This document shows, piece by piece, positions 54,754 through 64,000 of a DNA stretch of 64,000 bases. Each line of letters starts with the position of its first letter. Position 1 is the stretch's first letter. The DNA is taken from assembly GCF_006459125.1 (NCBI RefSeq), contig NZ_CP041070.1, positions 248,001 through 312,000 on the forward strand, given 5' to 3'. Made by a program: the position numbers and the translations under genes. The DNA is from Halarcobacter anaerophilus. Its GTDB lineage: Bacteria; Campylobacterota; Campylobacteria; Campylobacterales; Arcobacteraceae. The notes under the pieces were generated by a model. That model ran no database searches, had not been told where the DNA came from, and saw nothing but the letters and a program-made list of their open reading frames with translations.

Positions 54754-55184
54754 TGAGATATTTATTCATCTTTTTTTTACTAATTAATTTTTGTTTTTCT
54801 GCTAATTTGCAAAGGAATGACTCTTTAGGAGTTGTAGTCGATAAGGAAAATAGATTAATGTGGGTAGATGAGGTTTCAATTTTGAAACAAAAAATGACTC
54901 ACCAAGATGCAACAGACTTTTGTGAAGAGCTTCAATTTGCAGGTTATAGTAATTGGCGTGTTCCTGAAATAGAAGAGTATGAGCTAATTGTCGATAAAAC
55001 AAATGAAAGAAGTTATATAAACAGAGCTTTTAAATATAATAAAAAAGATGGTTTCTGGGCAAGAAAAGCTCATTGGAGAACTTTATGGTTTTATGCCGAT
55101 TATATGTACTTCGTAAGTGGAACACCTTATTATGACAGCAGACACAAACTAAAATATGTAAGATGCGTAAGAGATTTAGATTAA
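54750..55184 (+). CDS. DUF1566 (Lcl C-terminal-like) secreted protein
   Basis: 144 residues with a signal peptide (YLFIFFLLINFCFSAN). NRLMWVDE, DATDFCEELQFAGYSNWRVPEIEEYE and YVRCVRD fit DUF1566, a lectin-like fold of unclear role. Overlaps the preceding gene by 4 bases. Confidence 0.72.
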   Translation: MMRYLFIFFLLINFCFSANLQRNDSLGVVVDKENRLMWVDEVSILKQKMTHQDATDFCEELQFAGYSNWRVPEIEEYELIVDKTNERSYINRAFKYNKKDGFWARKAHWRTLWFYADYMYFVSGTPYYDSRHKLKYVRCVRDLD

Positions 55185-55193
55185 GAGGATAAT

Positions 55194-55751
55194 ATGAGAG
55201 AAAAAAGAGTTTTGATTTTACACGGTTTAGGTGGAAGTGATTATCCCCATTGGCAGGCTCATCTGGCAATAGATTTAATAAAACAGAATACGCCTGTATC
55301 TTTTCCTGCTTTACCAAATAGAGATAAGCCTAAGCTAAAAGAGTGGAAAGAGTTTATTAAAAAAGAGATTGAACACTTTAAACCGACTATTGTAGTTTGC
55401 CACTCTTTGGCAAATATTGTTTGGTTTCATATTTGCGAAGAGTTAGATATAAAACTTGATAAACTTATGCTTGTAGCACCTGTTAGAATGAATTGTGATA
55501 TAAAAGAGATAAAAGAGTTTTTCCCTTATCCTTTGCCAAAAAGTTTAAAATCCAAAGAGGTTATAATGGCAAGTTCAACAAATGATCCTTATATAAACGT
55601 TGAAGAGGCTATAAGGTTGCAAAGTAAGTTAGGAATAGGAATGAAACTTTTAGAAGAAGCAGGGCATATTAATGCTGCTTCTGGATACGGAAAATTAGAT
55701 TGTGCTTTGGATTGGATAAATCAAGAACAAGAGTGTGAGGAAAATCATTGA
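55194..55751 (+). CDS. RBBP9/YdeN-family serine hydrolase
   Basis: 185 residues. [17 protein letters not shown] gives the oxyanion region, [12 protein letters not shown] the nucleophile, and AGHINAASG the His. An α/β-hydrolase of the RBBP9 family; substrate unknown. Overlaps tsaD by 4 bases. Confidence 0.82.
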   Translation: MREKRVLILHGLGGSDYPHWQAHLAIDLIKQNTPVSFPALPNRDKPKLKEWKEFIKKEIEHFKPTIVVCHSLANIVWFHICEELDIKLDKLMLVAPVRMNCDIKEIKEFFPYPLPKSLKSKEVIMASSTNDPYINVEEAIRLQSKLGIGMKLLEEAGHINAASGYGKLDCALDWINQEQECEENH

Positions 55752-56743
55752 TTTTAAGTATAGAATCTAGTTGTGATGATAGTTCAATCGCAATAACCGA
55801 AATTGAAACAAAAAAATTAATTTTTCATAAAAAAATATCTCAGGAACTGCAACACTCAATATACGGAGGTGTTGTACCTGAACTTGCCGCAAGACTACAT
55901 GTTGAAGCCCTTCCTAAAATACTTGAAGAGTGTAAAGAGTATTTTCCTAAATTAAAAGCAATAGCTGTTACAAATGCTCCGGGACTCTCTGTAACTCTTA
56001 TGGAAGGTGTTACTATGGCAAAAGCTTTAAGTATAAGTTTGAATCTGCCTTTAATAGCCGTAAATCACCTAAAAGGTCATATTTTTTCGCTTTTTATTGA
56101 AAAAGAGGAGATCTTTCCTACAACTATTCTTTTAGTTTCAGGCGGTCACACTCAAATAATAGAAGCCAACTCTTTTGATAATATGAAAATTCTTGCAACA
56201 ACTATAGATGACAGTTTCGGAGAGAGTTTTGATAAAGTAGCAAAAATGCTGGGTTTAGGATATCCAGGCGGTCCTATCGTTCAAGAAAAAGGTTTAAAAG
56301 GCGATGAAAACAGATTTGATTTTCCCGTACCTTTAAGACAAAGTCCCAATATCGAGTTTAGTTATTCAGGACTTAAAAATGCAGTTAGAATACAAATTGA
56401 AAAACTTGAGAAAGAGGAAATATCAGAACAAGATATTTGCGATATCTGTGCCTCTTTTGAAAAAACGGCAGTTGCCCATATTATGCAAAAGGTGAAAAAA
56501 CTTTTTAAAACAAAAAGTTCTAAACATTTTGCAATAGTTGGAGGTGCCAGCGCAAATATAAGATTAAGAAGTGCAATAGAAGAGTTTTGTAAAACAAAAG
56601 AAATGACTCTGTTTTTAAGTGAACTTAAATATTGCAGCGATAATGCAGCTATGATAGGAAGAGTTGCTTTAGAACAATATAAAGCAAAAGATTTTACGAC
56701 GGCAAAAGATATTGATGTAAAGACTAGATTAAAGGAGTTTTGA
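55748..56743 (+). CDS. tsaD: tRNA threonylcarbamoyladenosine transferase subunit TsaD
   Basis: 331 residues from a TTG start. [13 protein letters not shown], the metal ligands in [21 protein letters not shown] and [13 protein letters not shown] are conserved. It adds t6A at position 37 of ANN-decoding tRNAs. Confidence 0.96.
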   Translation: MILSIESSCDDSSIAITEIETKKLIFHKKISQELQHSIYGGVVPELAARLHVEALPKILEECKEYFPKLKAIAVTNAPGLSVTLMEGVTMAKALSISLNLPLIAVNHLKGHIFSLFIEKEEIFPTTILLVSGGHTQIIEANSFDNMKILATTIDDSFGESFDKVAKMLGLGYPGGPIVQEKGLKGDENRFDFPVPLRQSPNIEFSYSGLKNAVRIQIEKLEKEEISEQDICDICASFEKTAVAHIMQKVKKLFKTKSSKHFAIVGGASANIRLRSAIEEFCKTKEMTLFLSELKYCSDNAAMIGRVALEQYKAKDFTTAKDIDVKTRLKEF

Positions 56744-57069
56744 TGATATTTGAAATGGGTGCAAAACTTGACGGAGATGTTTTTGATACTTCAAAAGAGG
56801 ATAAAAAAAAGAAAAAAATTTCAAATGAAATAATACCTAAAAATCAACATCAGCTTGTTTTTACTTTTGAAAAAAGAAAAGGCAAGCCTGTAACTTTACT
56901 TGGACGATTTTATCTTGAAGAGAAAGAAAAAAAAGAGGTTTTAAAACTTCTTAAAAAAAAGCTAGCCTGCGGTGGAGCCATAAAAGAAGAGTGGATAGAA
57001 CTTCAAGGAGAAGTAAAAGAAAAAATCAAAATTATCCTTGAAAAAGAGGGTTGGAAGTTTAAAAAATAA
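56740..57069 (+). CDS. SUI1/YciH-like translation factor
   Basis: 109 residues. [21 protein letters not shown] and [20 protein letters not shown] match the SUI1 fold (GR-FY and CGG motifs). In bacteria its role is minor or unclear. Overlaps tsaD. Confidence 0.82.
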   Translation: MMIFEMGAKLDGDVFDTSKEDKKKKKISNEIIPKNQHQLVFTFEKRKGKPVTLLGRFYLEEKEKKEVLKLLKKKLACGGAIKEEWIELQGEVKEKIKIILEKEGWKFKK

Positions 57070-57078
57070 GGAAGAGTC

Positions 57079-58464
57079 ATGCAAAATATCTATTATGAAG
57101 TTGGAAGTTTAGATAAAAGGTGCTATGAACAGTTTGCATTAAGTGAAGATTTGTTGATGGAACATGCAGCTTTAGCCTTAGAAAAAGAGATTACGAAAAC
57201 TTTTGATAAAAACAGTTCCGTTTTAATCGTTTCAGGAATGGGGAACAACGGTGCAGACGGTATTGCTCTTGCAAGATTGCTTTATAAAACTTATGATGTG
57301 AAACTTTATATACCTTTTGAATTAAAATCTCCTATGGCAAAACTCCAACTAAAAAGGGCACAGCTTTTAGGAGTAAATCTTATAAATGAACTTCAAGAGT
57401 GTGACATTGTAGTTGACTCTCTTTTTGGAAGCGGATTAAAAAGAGATTTAAATGAAGCTTCACAAAAAATAATTGAAACGTTAAACTCTTATAACTCTTA
57501 TAAAATAGCTTGTGATATTCCGACAGGTATTGATTTTAAAGGAGATATTTCAACTCTTGCTTTTTTTGCAGATGTAACTGTTACAATGGGAGCTTTGAAA
57601 ACTTCACTTTTTACTGATACTGCAAAAGATTATGTAGGTGAAATAGTTGTTGCCAATTTAGGAGTTCAAAGAGAGGTTTATGAAACAAAAACAGATCTTT
57701 TTTTACTTGAAAAAGAGGATTTAAAACTTCCCTTAAGAGATAAAAAAAATGCACATAAAGGAACTTTCGGACACTTAAATGTGGTAATCGGCAGTAAAAA
57801 AGGAGCGGGAGTAATTGCGGCAAAAGCAGCTTTTGGTTTTGGCGCCGGACTTGTTAGTGTTATTTGTCATGAGTGTGTAGATCTGCCTTATCATATTATG
57901 CAAACTCACAATTTAAGTGAAAACTGCACTGCCATTGCTCTTGGAATGGGGCTTGGCATATATGATGAAAAAGAGATTGAAAATATTTTACAATCAAAGC
58001 TTCCGACTATAATAGATGCAGATCTTTTTTATGAAGATATTATTAAAATCGCTTTACAAAAAGAGGTTGTTTTAACCCCTCATCCAAAAGAGTTTTGTGC
58101 TTTATTAAACGTGTGCGAGCTAGCAGATATAAAAGTTAAAGAACTTCAAAAAAACAGATTTAAGTATGTAGAGATGTTTTGCAAAAAATATCCTAAAGTA
58201 GTTCTTCTTTTAAAAGGAGCAAATGTATTAATTGCCCAAAATGAAAAAATATTCGTAAACACCTTTGGAAGTGCAGTCTTAAGCAAAGGTGGAAGCGGAG
58301 ATGTATTAGGAGGTTTGGTAGGTTCTTTATTGGCTCAAGGGTATAAACCTCTTGATGCGGCAATTAGTGCAAGTTTGGCACATGCAATAGCTGCAAGTAA
58401 TTATAAAAAAAATAATTACTCTTTAATCCCTTCTGATTTAGTTGAAGAGGTTAAAAGATTATGA
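57079..58464 (+). CDS. nnr: Bifunctional NAD(P)H-hydrate epimerase/dehydratase
   Basis: 461 residues. The N-half (NnrE) has SGMGNNGADGIALARLLY; the C-half (NnrD) has HKGTFGHLNVVIGS, VLTPHPKEF and LSKGGSGDVLGGLVGS. It repairs damaged NAD(P)H. Confidence 0.94.
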   Translation: MQNIYYEVGSLDKRCYEQFALSEDLLMEHAALALEKEITKTFDKNSSVLIVSGMGNNGADGIALARLLYKTYDVKLYIPFELKSPMAKLQLKRAQLLGVNLINELQECDIVVDSLFGSGLKRDLNEASQKIIETLNSYNSYKIACDIPTGIDFKGDISTLAFFADVTVTMGALKTSLFTDTAKDYVGEIVVANLGVQREVYETKTDLFLLEKEDLKLPLRDKKNAHKGTFGHLNVVIGSKKGAGVIAAKAAFGFGAGLVSVICHECVDLPYHIMQTHNLSENCTAIALGMGLGIYDEKEIENILQSKLPTIIDADLFYEDIIKIALQKEVVLTPHPKEFCALLNVCELADIKVKELQKNRFKYVEMFCKKYPKVVLLLKGANVLIAQNEKIFVNTFGSAVLSKGGSGDVLGGLVGSLLAQGYKPLDAAISASLAHAIAASNYKKNNYSLIPSDLVEEVKRL

Positions 58465-58775
58465 AAACAATAGTTATTCAGACAACTTGTGCAAATAAAA
58501 AAGAGGCAGAAAGTATTGCCAAACTTTTAATAGAACAAAATCTTGCAGCATGCGTACAAATGTCAGATATTGAATCTTTTTATAAATGGAAAGATGAGTT
58601 TTGTAACGATAAAGAGGTGCTTTTAAGTATAAAAACTAAAAAAGAAAATTTCAAAAATATTAAAAGCAAAATTAAAGAATTACATAGCTATGATGTGCCC
58701 GAAATAATAGCTGTAAATATTGATAAACTAAGTAAAGATTATAAAAAATTTATAGCTAAAACTTGTAAATCATAG
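58461..58775 (+). CDS. cutA: Divalent-cation tolerance protein CutA
   Basis: 104 residues. [23 protein letters not shown] and [15 protein letters not shown] are the CutA signatures. Overlaps nnr by 4 bases. It forms trimers; the real role is unsettled. Confidence 0.92.
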   Translation: MKTIVIQTTCANKKEAESIAKLLIEQNLAACVQMSDIESFYKWKDEFCNDKEVLLSIKTKKENFKNIKSKIKELHSYDVPEIIAVNIDKLSKDYKKFIAKTCKS

Positions 58776-58797
58776 TGAATCAAAATTGGAGGAAAAA

Positions 58798-59577
58798 ATG
58801 AGTGATATCCTAAAAATAGGAGAGTATGAGTTTAATAGTAGATTAATAGTAGGTTCCGGAAAATACAAAGATTTTCAAACTACAAAAGATGCAACATTAG
58901 CTTCAGGTTCTGAACTAATCACAGTTGCAATAAGAAGAGTAAATATTACGAATCCAAATGAAGAGAATTTATTAGATTATTTTAAAGATACAAATGTAAA
59001 ACTTCTTCCAAATAGTGCAGGGTGTTTTACAGCAGAAGAAGCAATTACCACTTTTAGACTTATGAAAGAGGCAACAGGAATTAATTTAATTAAGTTAGAA
59101 GTTATAGGGGATGCCAAAAAAACTCTATATCCTGATGTAATTGAGACGATCAAAGCTTGTGAAATCTTGAAAAAAGACGGTTTTACTATTATGGCTTATA
59201 CAAACGACGATCCAATTATTGCAAAAAGATTGGAAGATGCGGGAGCTGATGCCGTTATGCCTTTAGCTGCTCCTATTGGAAGCGGACTTGGTATACAAAA
59301 CAGATATAATATAGCTTTTATTAAAGATGCGGTTAAAGTTCCTGTTGTCGTTGATGCAGGTGTTGGGTGTGCAAGTGATGCTGCAATTGCAATGGAACTT
59401 GGAGCCGATGCAGTTTTAACAAATACGGCAATAGCCGGGGCTAAAGATCCAATATCTATGGCTGAAGCTATGAAATATGCTGTAAAAGCAGGAAGAATAG
59501 GATATAAAGCAGGAAGAATAGCTAAAAAACCTTATGCTACGGCATCTTCTCCTGTTGATGGATTGATTCAATTTTAA
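58798..59577 (+). CDS. thiG: Thiazole synthase ThiG
   Basis: About 259 residues from ATG 58798, six bases after GGAGG (the in-frame TTG 58786 is part of that site). [20 protein letters not shown] with the Schiff-base Lys, and [20 protein letters not shown] mark ThiG. Other thi genes are not adjacent. Confidence 0.95.
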   Translation: MSDILKIGEYEFNSRLIVGSGKYKDFQTTKDATLASGSELITVAIRRVNITNPNEENLLDYFKDTNVKLLPNSAGCFTAEEAITTFRLMKEATGINLIKLEVIGDAKKTLYPDVIETIKACEILKKDGFTIMAYTNDDPIIAKRLEDAGADAVMPLAAPIGSGLGIQNRYNIAFIKDAVKVPVVVDAGVGCASDAAIAMELGADAVLTNTAIAGAKDPISMAEAMKYAVKAGRIGYKAGRIAKKPYATASSPVDGLIQF

Positions 59578-59582
59578 TTTAT

Positions 59583-59605
59583 AGTCTCCTTTAAAAAAGG
59601 AGACT
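59583..59605. terminator. Terminator shared by thiG and azlD
   Basis: AGTCTCCTTT and AAAGGAGACT pair around three bases, followed by GTTTTTG on the plus strand. The azlD stop codon and its last residues lie in the stem. Confidence 0.85.
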
Positions 59606-59896
59606 GTTTTTGCTTAGATAGATTATAAAAACACCTATACTCATAGATAAAAAAATATTTTTTGTTTTCATCATTACCATAATAACGACTAAAGAAGCCA
59701 AAATTCCTACAACTCCCTCTTTTACGACAGGTGGAACAATAAGAGCGATTAAAAGTGTAGATGGAATTGATTCTAAAATAGAATCTACATATTTATACTT
59801 TTTTAGTCTATTTGATAATAAAAGTCCGCTGATTCTTAAAAAATAAGTCCCAAGGGCAACAAAAAGAATAATTATTATGATATTTTGACTACTCAT
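59591..59896 (-). CDS. azlD: AzlD-like branched-chain amino-acid export subunit
   Basis: About 101 residues, three or four helices, from ATG 59896 with AAAGGAAAGCA ahead (an in-frame ATG at 59917 overlaps azlC more). Pairs with AzlC. Substrate probably branched-chain amino acids. Confidence 0.85.
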   Translation of the reverse strand: MSSQNIIIIILFVALGTYFLRISGLLLSNRLKKYKYVDSILESIPSTLLIALIVPPVVKEGVVGILASLVVIMVMMKTKNIFLSMSIGVFIIYLSKNSLLF

Positions 59897-60572
59897 TGCT
59901 TTCCTTTTTTTTGACAAATAACAAAGATAAAAGAGAACCTAAAACAGCAGAGATTAAGATATATACAGGATTATTTAGAAGATAATCCAAAGATATTGCA
60001 ATTATAGCAGTTATCAAAAAAGTGTAAAAATCATTTTTTGATTTATACATAGTAGTTAAAATAGCTATAAATACTGCATAAAAAGCAAAATCCAAGCCGT
60101 ATTTTTGTGGATCAAGGATAAATTGCCCGGAAAAATACCCTATTGAAGTTCCCAAAAGCCAAGATGAAAAAATACACAATCCTCCTCCTAAAAGAAAGTA
60201 AACATCTATATCTTTCTCTCTGTTTTTCATTGTAATAGCCCATGATTCATCTGTTACAAAATGCATAATAAGTAGTTTTTCTTTTAGTGTTCTATTAAAA
60301 AAAAGAGTATTTAATGTTGTTCCTATTAAAAAATATCTCAAATTTATAAGAACTGCCGTACCTATTATAGTTGCTATTCCAAATGAACTTGAAATCATAT
60401 CAGCGATAACAAATTGTGAAGAACCTGCAAATATAAAAATATTCATAAGCATAAGTTCTAAATAATCTATACTTTTGGTATTGCACGTTATCCCTAGTAT
60501 CGCACCGTAACTAAAAACACTCAAACTTATAGGCAAGTTTGATAAAAAACCGTTTTTCATATTATTTTTCAT
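59889..60572 (-). CDS. azlC: AzlC-like branched-chain amino-acid exporter
   Basis: 227 residues, about seven helices. FSYGAILGITCN, IFIFAGSSQFVIADMI and LINLRYFLIGTTLN are AzlC motifs. Overlaps azlD by 8 bases. The divergent or adjacent AraC gene may control it. Confidence 0.9.
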   Translation of the reverse strand: MKNNMKNGFLSNLPISLSVFSYGAILGITCNTKSIDYLELMLMNIFIFAGSSQFVIADMISSSFGIATIIGTAVLINLRYFLIGTTLNTLFFNRTLKEKLLIMHFVTDESWAITMKNREKDIDVYFLLGGGLCIFSSWLLGTSIGYFSGQFILDPQKYGLDFAFYAVFIAILTTMYKSKNDFYTFLITAIIAISLDYLLNNPVYILISAVLGSLLSLLFVKKKESNE

Positions 60573-60618
60573 TTTAAAATTCTATATTAATATAAAAAAT
60601 GTGCATAGTATAATATTG

Positions 60619-61443
60619 CTAAAGAAAAAAACTTTTATATTTTCCCGGAGTCATACCTGTTAATTGTTTAAATTTTCTATTTAAATGACTTTGGTCTGTG
60701 AAGCCGCATAAATAAGCAGTTTGTGAGATATCCCAACCGTTTCTTAAAAAGTGTTTTGCTTTTTCAACTCTTCTTATCATTAAATAAGTGTGAGGTGATA
60801 CAAAAGTGTGTTTTTTAAAAAGTCTGAGAAAATGGTATTTTGAAATATTAAACTCTTTTGATAAATCATCTAAAGTAAAATCATTTTCATAATTGTCATT
60901 TATAAACTCTTTTGCTTTTTTTATCAAATCGTAATGGGAGGGCAGTGTTGTAATATTTGTTGCTTTTGTATTTATCTGTAATATAACATTTAATGTTTCA
61001 ATAAGTTCACTTTCCCATGACAATTCCATAAAAGAGCTGTTATATTTCATCAAAAAGTATAATTTTCTATAAATAAAGTCGTTTGAAAATGCAAAATTTT
61101 TAAAAGGAAGAAGAGATTTGTTAAAATTATCTTTTAATATACTCTTAATAGAATCAGGAGAGAGATATAAAGAGTGGTGTTTGTATCCCTCTTTAGATAA
61201 TACACCGCATGAGTGAACTTCATCGGGATTTATGGTTATAATAGATGATTTGTCGAATTCATGATTAAATCCTTTTAAGAATGCACCCATGTGTCCTTTT
61301 TCTATAAGACTGATTGTATACTCATCATGTATATGCTTTTCAAATGTAAAGTTATTATAATCACCTTCATATATAAAGATCTCTTTATTTTTATTAGGTT
61401 TTAAAAACTTTGCATTGTGGGTCAATTTTGATATACTATTCAT
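60619..61443 (-). CDS. AraC-family transcriptional regulator
   Basis: About 274 residues from ATG 61443; longer starts to 61518 exist without conservation that I can see. N-terminal cupin-like sensor (FEKHIHDEYTISLIEKGHM), C-terminal double HTH (FTLDDLSKEFNISKYHFLRLF and ISQTAYLCGFTDQSHLNRKF). It precedes azlCD on the same strand, 46 bases away, so it probably regulates the exporter. Confidence 0.85.
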   Translation of the reverse strand: MNSISKLTHNAKFLKPNKNKEIFIYEGDYNNFTFEKHIHDEYTISLIEKGHMGAFLKGFNHEFDKSSIITINPDEVHSCGVLSKEGYKHHSLYLSPDSIKSILKDNFNKSLLPFKNFAFSNDFIYRKLYFLMKYNSSFMELSWESELIETLNVILQINTKATNITTLPSHYDLIKKAKEFINDNYENDFTLDDLSKEFNISKYHFLRLFKKHTFVSPHTYLMIRRVEKAKHFLRNGWDISQTAYLCGFTDQSHLNRKFKQLTGMTPGKYKSFFL

Positions 61444-61537
61444 AATCTTTATTATATCAATAAAGTTGATTTTTGTCTTGTATGAGATTGCTAAAAAAAT
61501 AAATTTTAAAATTTCCATCTTTTTTTATAAAAAGGTC

Positions 61538-61566
61538 TTGACAATATTAAAAAAACATAGTATAAT
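61538..61566 (+). promoter_or_regulatory. σ70 promoter of the tRNA cluster
   Basis: TTGACA (61538-61543), 17 bases, TATAAT (61561-61566), 34 bases before tRNA-Pro. A consensus promoter. Confidence 0.9.
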
Positions 61567-61600
61567 TCCGTCCACTTTTTGAAAGAATTGTTGATGTTTT

Positions 61601-61678
61601 CGGGGCGTAGCGCAGTCTGGTTAGCGCACCTGGTTTGGGACCAGGGGGCCGGAGGTTCGAATCCTCTCGCCCCGACCA
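61601..61678 (+). tRNA. tRNA-Pro(TGG)
   Basis: CGGGGCG...CGCCCCG acceptor stem, anticodon loop TTTGGGA, T-loop GGTTCGAATCC, CCA encoded. Confidence 0.97.
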
Positions 61679-61685
61679 TTCATAT

Positions 61686-61763
61686 GGTGGGTATAGCTCA
61701 GCTGGTTAGAGCATCGGGTTGTGGTTCCGAGGGCCGTGGGTTCGAATCCCATTACCCACCCCA
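61686..61763 (+). tRNA. tRNA-His(GTG)
   Basis: Acceptor stem with the extra G at -1 opposite C, anticodon loop TTGTGGT, CCA encoded. Confidence 0.97.
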
Positions 61764-61778
61764 TTTTTTCAAATAGAT

Positions 61779-61855
61779 GCGTCTGTAGCTCAGCTGGATA
61801 GAGCACACGCCTTCTAAGCGTGCGGTCACAGGTTCGAATCCTGTCAGGCGTACCA
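61779..61855 (+). tRNA. tRNA-Arg(TCT)
   Basis: GCGTCTG...CAGGCGT acceptor, anticodon loop CTTCTAA, CCA encoded. Confidence 0.97.
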
Positions 61856-61859
61856 CTTT

Positions 61860-61898
61860 AAGATTTTAGTTGAATGCCAACTGAATCTTTTTTTTTGT
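61860..61898 (+). terminator. Terminator after tRNA-Arg
   Basis: AAGATTTTAGTTG and CAACTGAATCTT pair with one mismatch, then a T-tract. Divides the tRNA cluster. Confidence 0.85.
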
Positions 61899-61911
61899 TT
61901 TTTAACTTATC

Positions 61912-61996
61912 GCGGATGTGGTGAAATTGGTAGACACGCCAGACTTAGGATCTGGTGCCTCACGGTGTGGAGGTTCGAGTCCTCTCATCCGCACCA
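61912..61996 (+). tRNA. tRNA-Leu(TAG)
   Basis: 85 bases with a long variable arm, anticodon loop CTTAGGA, GCGGATG...CATCCGC acceptor, CCA encoded. Confidence 0.97.
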
Positions 61997-62037
61997 CTTA
62001 AAATCGAATATATTATGCTGTTAAAGTTTATGTATGA

Positions 62038-62114
<77 letters not shown>

Positions 62115-62212
62115 AAATATAATTCTATTTTAAGTATACAAAAATTTAGGAAATTATAAGAAATAATTTCATATAATTTTTTTCTCAAAAGATTAATCTA
62201 ATCTTTATTATT

Positions 62213-62289
<77 letters not shown>

Positions 62290-62302
62290 CCGTTTATTTT
62301 AT

Positions 62303-62377
62303 TGGGGTATCGCCAAGTGGTAAGGCAACGGTTTTTGGTATCGTCATTCGCAGGTTCGAATCCTGCTACCCCATCCA
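62303..62377 (+). tRNA. tRNA-Gln(TTG)
   Basis: TGGGGTA...TACCCCA acceptor, anticodon loop TTTTGGT, CCA encoded. Confidence 0.96.
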
Positions 62378-62475
62378 CTTCTTAAAAGCTTTTCATTAAA
62401 ATAAATTCAAAATAATTTTTAATTTTTTATATTAAGATTCTATTAATAATATTAGAGTAAAATTCATTTCCAATA

Positions 62476-62492
62476 AATGACCGACGGTCATT
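62476..62492. promoter_or_regulatory. TetR operator, 17-bp perfect palindrome
   Basis: AATGACCGACGGTCATT, 24 bases before the TetR start; typical of TetR self-regulation. Confidence 0.82.
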
Positions 62493-62515
62493 CATTTTTA
62501 AGTTTAGGATTTTAA

Positions 62516-63112
62516 TTGGCAATTATAGTTGATAAAACACAAAAAAGAAAAGATATTGCATTAGCTTGTAAAGATGCTTTGATAAACGACGGGATACATA
62601 ATGTATCAATTTCTAAATTGACAAAAGCAGCAGGTATCAGTAAAGGTAGCTTTTATGACTATTTTGAAAATAAAAATGATTTGATTTTCGAAATTATCAA
62701 TATCTCTTTATCCAAACACAATGAGTTAAAACAAAATAAATTAAACAGTGTTGAAACTACAAGAGAGAAAGCAAAAGTTTTTTTGCAAATTTTCTATGAT
62801 GAAGATGATGAAGAGTTAAAAAACCTATATAAAGAGTTTTTATCTATATCTTTGTCAAATCCTACAAAAGATATTTTGGACTATCATAAAAATAGAAATG
62901 ATGAGTATTTTGAATGGTTTGTATCGATTTTTAACGATGGAATTAAAAAAGGTGAGTTAAAACCCGAAGCATTGAATCTCGTTAAAGGTTTGTTTATTTT
63001 AGGGAACGGGTTATTCCTTTCCGGATTAACTTGTAATTTCCATAAAAACGACAGCAATATGGAGGAAGTTAATGAGTTTATTGATGTAATTTTCAATTTT
63101 GTAGAAGTTTAA
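62516..63112 (+). CDS. TetR-family transcriptional regulator
   Basis: 198 residues from a TTG start behind AGGAT. N-terminal HTH SISKLTKAAGISKGSFYDYFENK; C-terminal ligand domain is helical. It precedes a TolC-like gene on the same strand and probably represses an efflux system. Confidence 0.9.
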   Translation: MAIIVDKTQKRKDIALACKDALINDGIHNVSISKLTKAAGISKGSFYDYFENKNDLIFEIINISLSKHNELKQNKLNSVETTREKAKVFLQIFYDEDDEELKNLYKEFLSISLSNPTKDILDYHKNRNDEYFEWFVSIFNDGIKKGELKPEALNLVKGLFILGNGLFLSGLTCNFHKNDSNMEEVNEFIDVIFNFVEV

Positions 63113-63186
63113 AATTTGTAACTGTAAATTGAATAATTTATTATAGAATATATAAAGAACAAAAATCAGACAATCAAGGAAAAAAG

Positions 63187-64000
63187 ATGAAAAAAGTGTT
63201 TATTTTTCTTTTAATTGTTCCTTTTAGCCTTTTTGGTGAGAACTTGGCACAATTAATTGAATTATCAAAAAACAATAAGATGATTGATTCTTCTAGAATT
63301 AACATTGAAAGTACTAAAGAAGAGTACAAAAGTGTTCAAAACAGCTATTTGCCTGAAGTAAAATTGGGGGCAAATTATCAAAGAACAAATAAAGAGACAA
63401 GCTCGGTTCCCGACAATAGAACTACGGTTCAAGGTAGCGTTGATTATGTAATCTACGACGGTGGGAAAAAGTATGACACTTTTGATTCATATGAAGCAAC
63501 AATTAAAAGTCAAAATAATAGTTTGCAAAATCAGAAAAATGAATTGGCATTGGAAGTAACAAACTATTATTATGAGTATTTATCTTTGGAAGCTCAAAAA
63601 GAGGCAAAAATTAAAGAAATTGAGCAATTAAGAGCGCAATATAACAGATTAAAAAGATTTTTGGATGCAGGTACTACCACAGAAGACGAAGTTCAAAAAA
63701 TCATTTCAAGAGGTGAAAGTGCAAATGTTGATTTGCATGAAATAGAGTTAGATATTCAAACAATTATTCATAACCTTGAGTATGTTGTAGGTAAATCAGT
63801 AACAATACAAAAAGGTTCTATAGTAGAAGAGTATACTTCAAATGAAAAAAAATTAAGAGCAGATATCAAAGCACTTGAATTTGAATTGGAATCTTTATTA
63901 GCAACTGCAAAAGGTGTAAAAAGCGGATATTTACCTGATTTAACTTTTAATGATACGTATGCAAAAAATGATTTAAATTATAAAAAAGGTGCTTTTGATG
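63187..64000 (+). CDS. TolC-like outer-membrane efflux protein, cut by window end
   Basis: 271 residues visible. Signal peptide (FIFLLIVPFSLFGEN), then the long helical hairpins of the OEP fold, with VDYVIYDGGKKYDT as β-barrel sequence. Probably the outer component of a tripartite pump whose other genes follow beyond the window. Confidence 0.88.
   Translation, partial: MKKVFIFLLIVPFSLFGENLAQLIELSKNNKMIDSSRINIESTKEEYKSVQNSYLPEVKLGANYQRTNKETSSVPDNRTTVQGSVDYVIYDGGKKYDTFDSYEATIKSQNNSLQNQKNELALEVTNYYYEYLSLEAQKEAKIKEIEQLRAQYNRLKRFLDAGTTTEDEVQKIISRGESANVDLHEIELDIQTIIHNLEYVVGKSVTIQKGSIVEEYTSNEKKLRADIKALEFELESLLATAKGVKSGYLPDLTFNDTYAKNDLNYKKGAFD

Noticed and set aside
61579-61806. Frames on both strands across the tRNA-Pro/His/Arg region
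   Set aside because: They are made of tRNA sequence; the well-known false translations of tRNA genes.
62476-62492. Adding this palindrome to the TATGAAT-N4-ATTCATA set
   Set aside because: Its core (GACCGACGGTC) and spacing differ; it is better read as the private operator of the TetR gene that follows.

Overview
The window is AT-rich chromosomal DNA from a Campylobacterota bacterium. Gene content and order point to the Arcobacter lineage: porGDAB next to nifJ, prfA-rpsT facing glmM-lspA, LuxS, a DUF3373 porin, and many small ε-type conserved hypotheticals. This assignment is inferred from gene content; no 16S gene is present.

Layout. (1) 1-4.6 kb is accessory: a truncated YjdF-like membrane protein, a RhuM/PLD-like protein, a small HTH protein, and two minus-strand gene cassettes, each followed by an attC-like palindrome whose stem changes are compensated. 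No integrase is in the window. (2) 4.6-8.3 kb: mnmD-like methyltransferase, luxS, conserved hypotheticals and a GGDEF-EAL protein. (3) 8.6-15.6 kb: four-subunit PorGDAB directly downstream of single-chain NifJ, giving two pyruvate:ferredoxin oxidoreductases. (4) 15.7-19.9 kb: HAD phosphatase, peptide-type binding protein, AEC transporter, rplM-rpsI. (5) 20-28.9 kb: phosphate regulon (two-component system, PsiE, PhoU, PstBAC, an EAL-CBS-GGDEF protein, PstS) with two matching Pho-box promoters. (6) 29-34.3 kb: prfA, rpsT, glmM, lspA, leuC, mobA. (7) 34.4-44.3 kb: a sulfur/respiratory module with an exported SQR-like flavoprotein, DUF3365 haem protein, internally duplicated cytochrome c, b561-dihaem cytochrome fusion, PsrABC-like molybdoenzyme and a triple-rhodanese protein. 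(8) 44.4-50.3 kb: thrS-infC-rpmI-rplT, a DUF3373 porin and a cytochrome-like protein without CxxCH. (9) 50.4-59.6 kb: NFACT, TraT, then a tight chain cdsA-dxr-...-tsaD-...-thiG. (10) 59.6-64 kb: AzlCD, AraC regulator, seven tRNAs, TetR regulator and the start of a TolC-like protein.

How it fits together. The central metabolism is that of a microaerobic or anaerobic respirer using ferredoxin-linked pyruvate oxidation, and the 34-44 kb cluster adds an envelope electron-transfer system probably acting on sulfide or polysulfide. An 18-bp motif (TATGAAT-N4-ATTCATA type) lies before the b561 fusion, the molybdoenzyme and the porin gene, suggesting co-regulation of uptake and respiration. The Pho boxes place c-di-GMP signalling inside the phosphate locus.

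Most notable: the covarying attC-like sites with two unfamiliar cassettes; three genes whose only well-placed start is an ATA codon behind a Shine-Dalgarno sequence (two of them confirmed by conserved protein sequence upstream of any ATG/GTG/TTG); the paired Pho promoters; and the shared operator motif.
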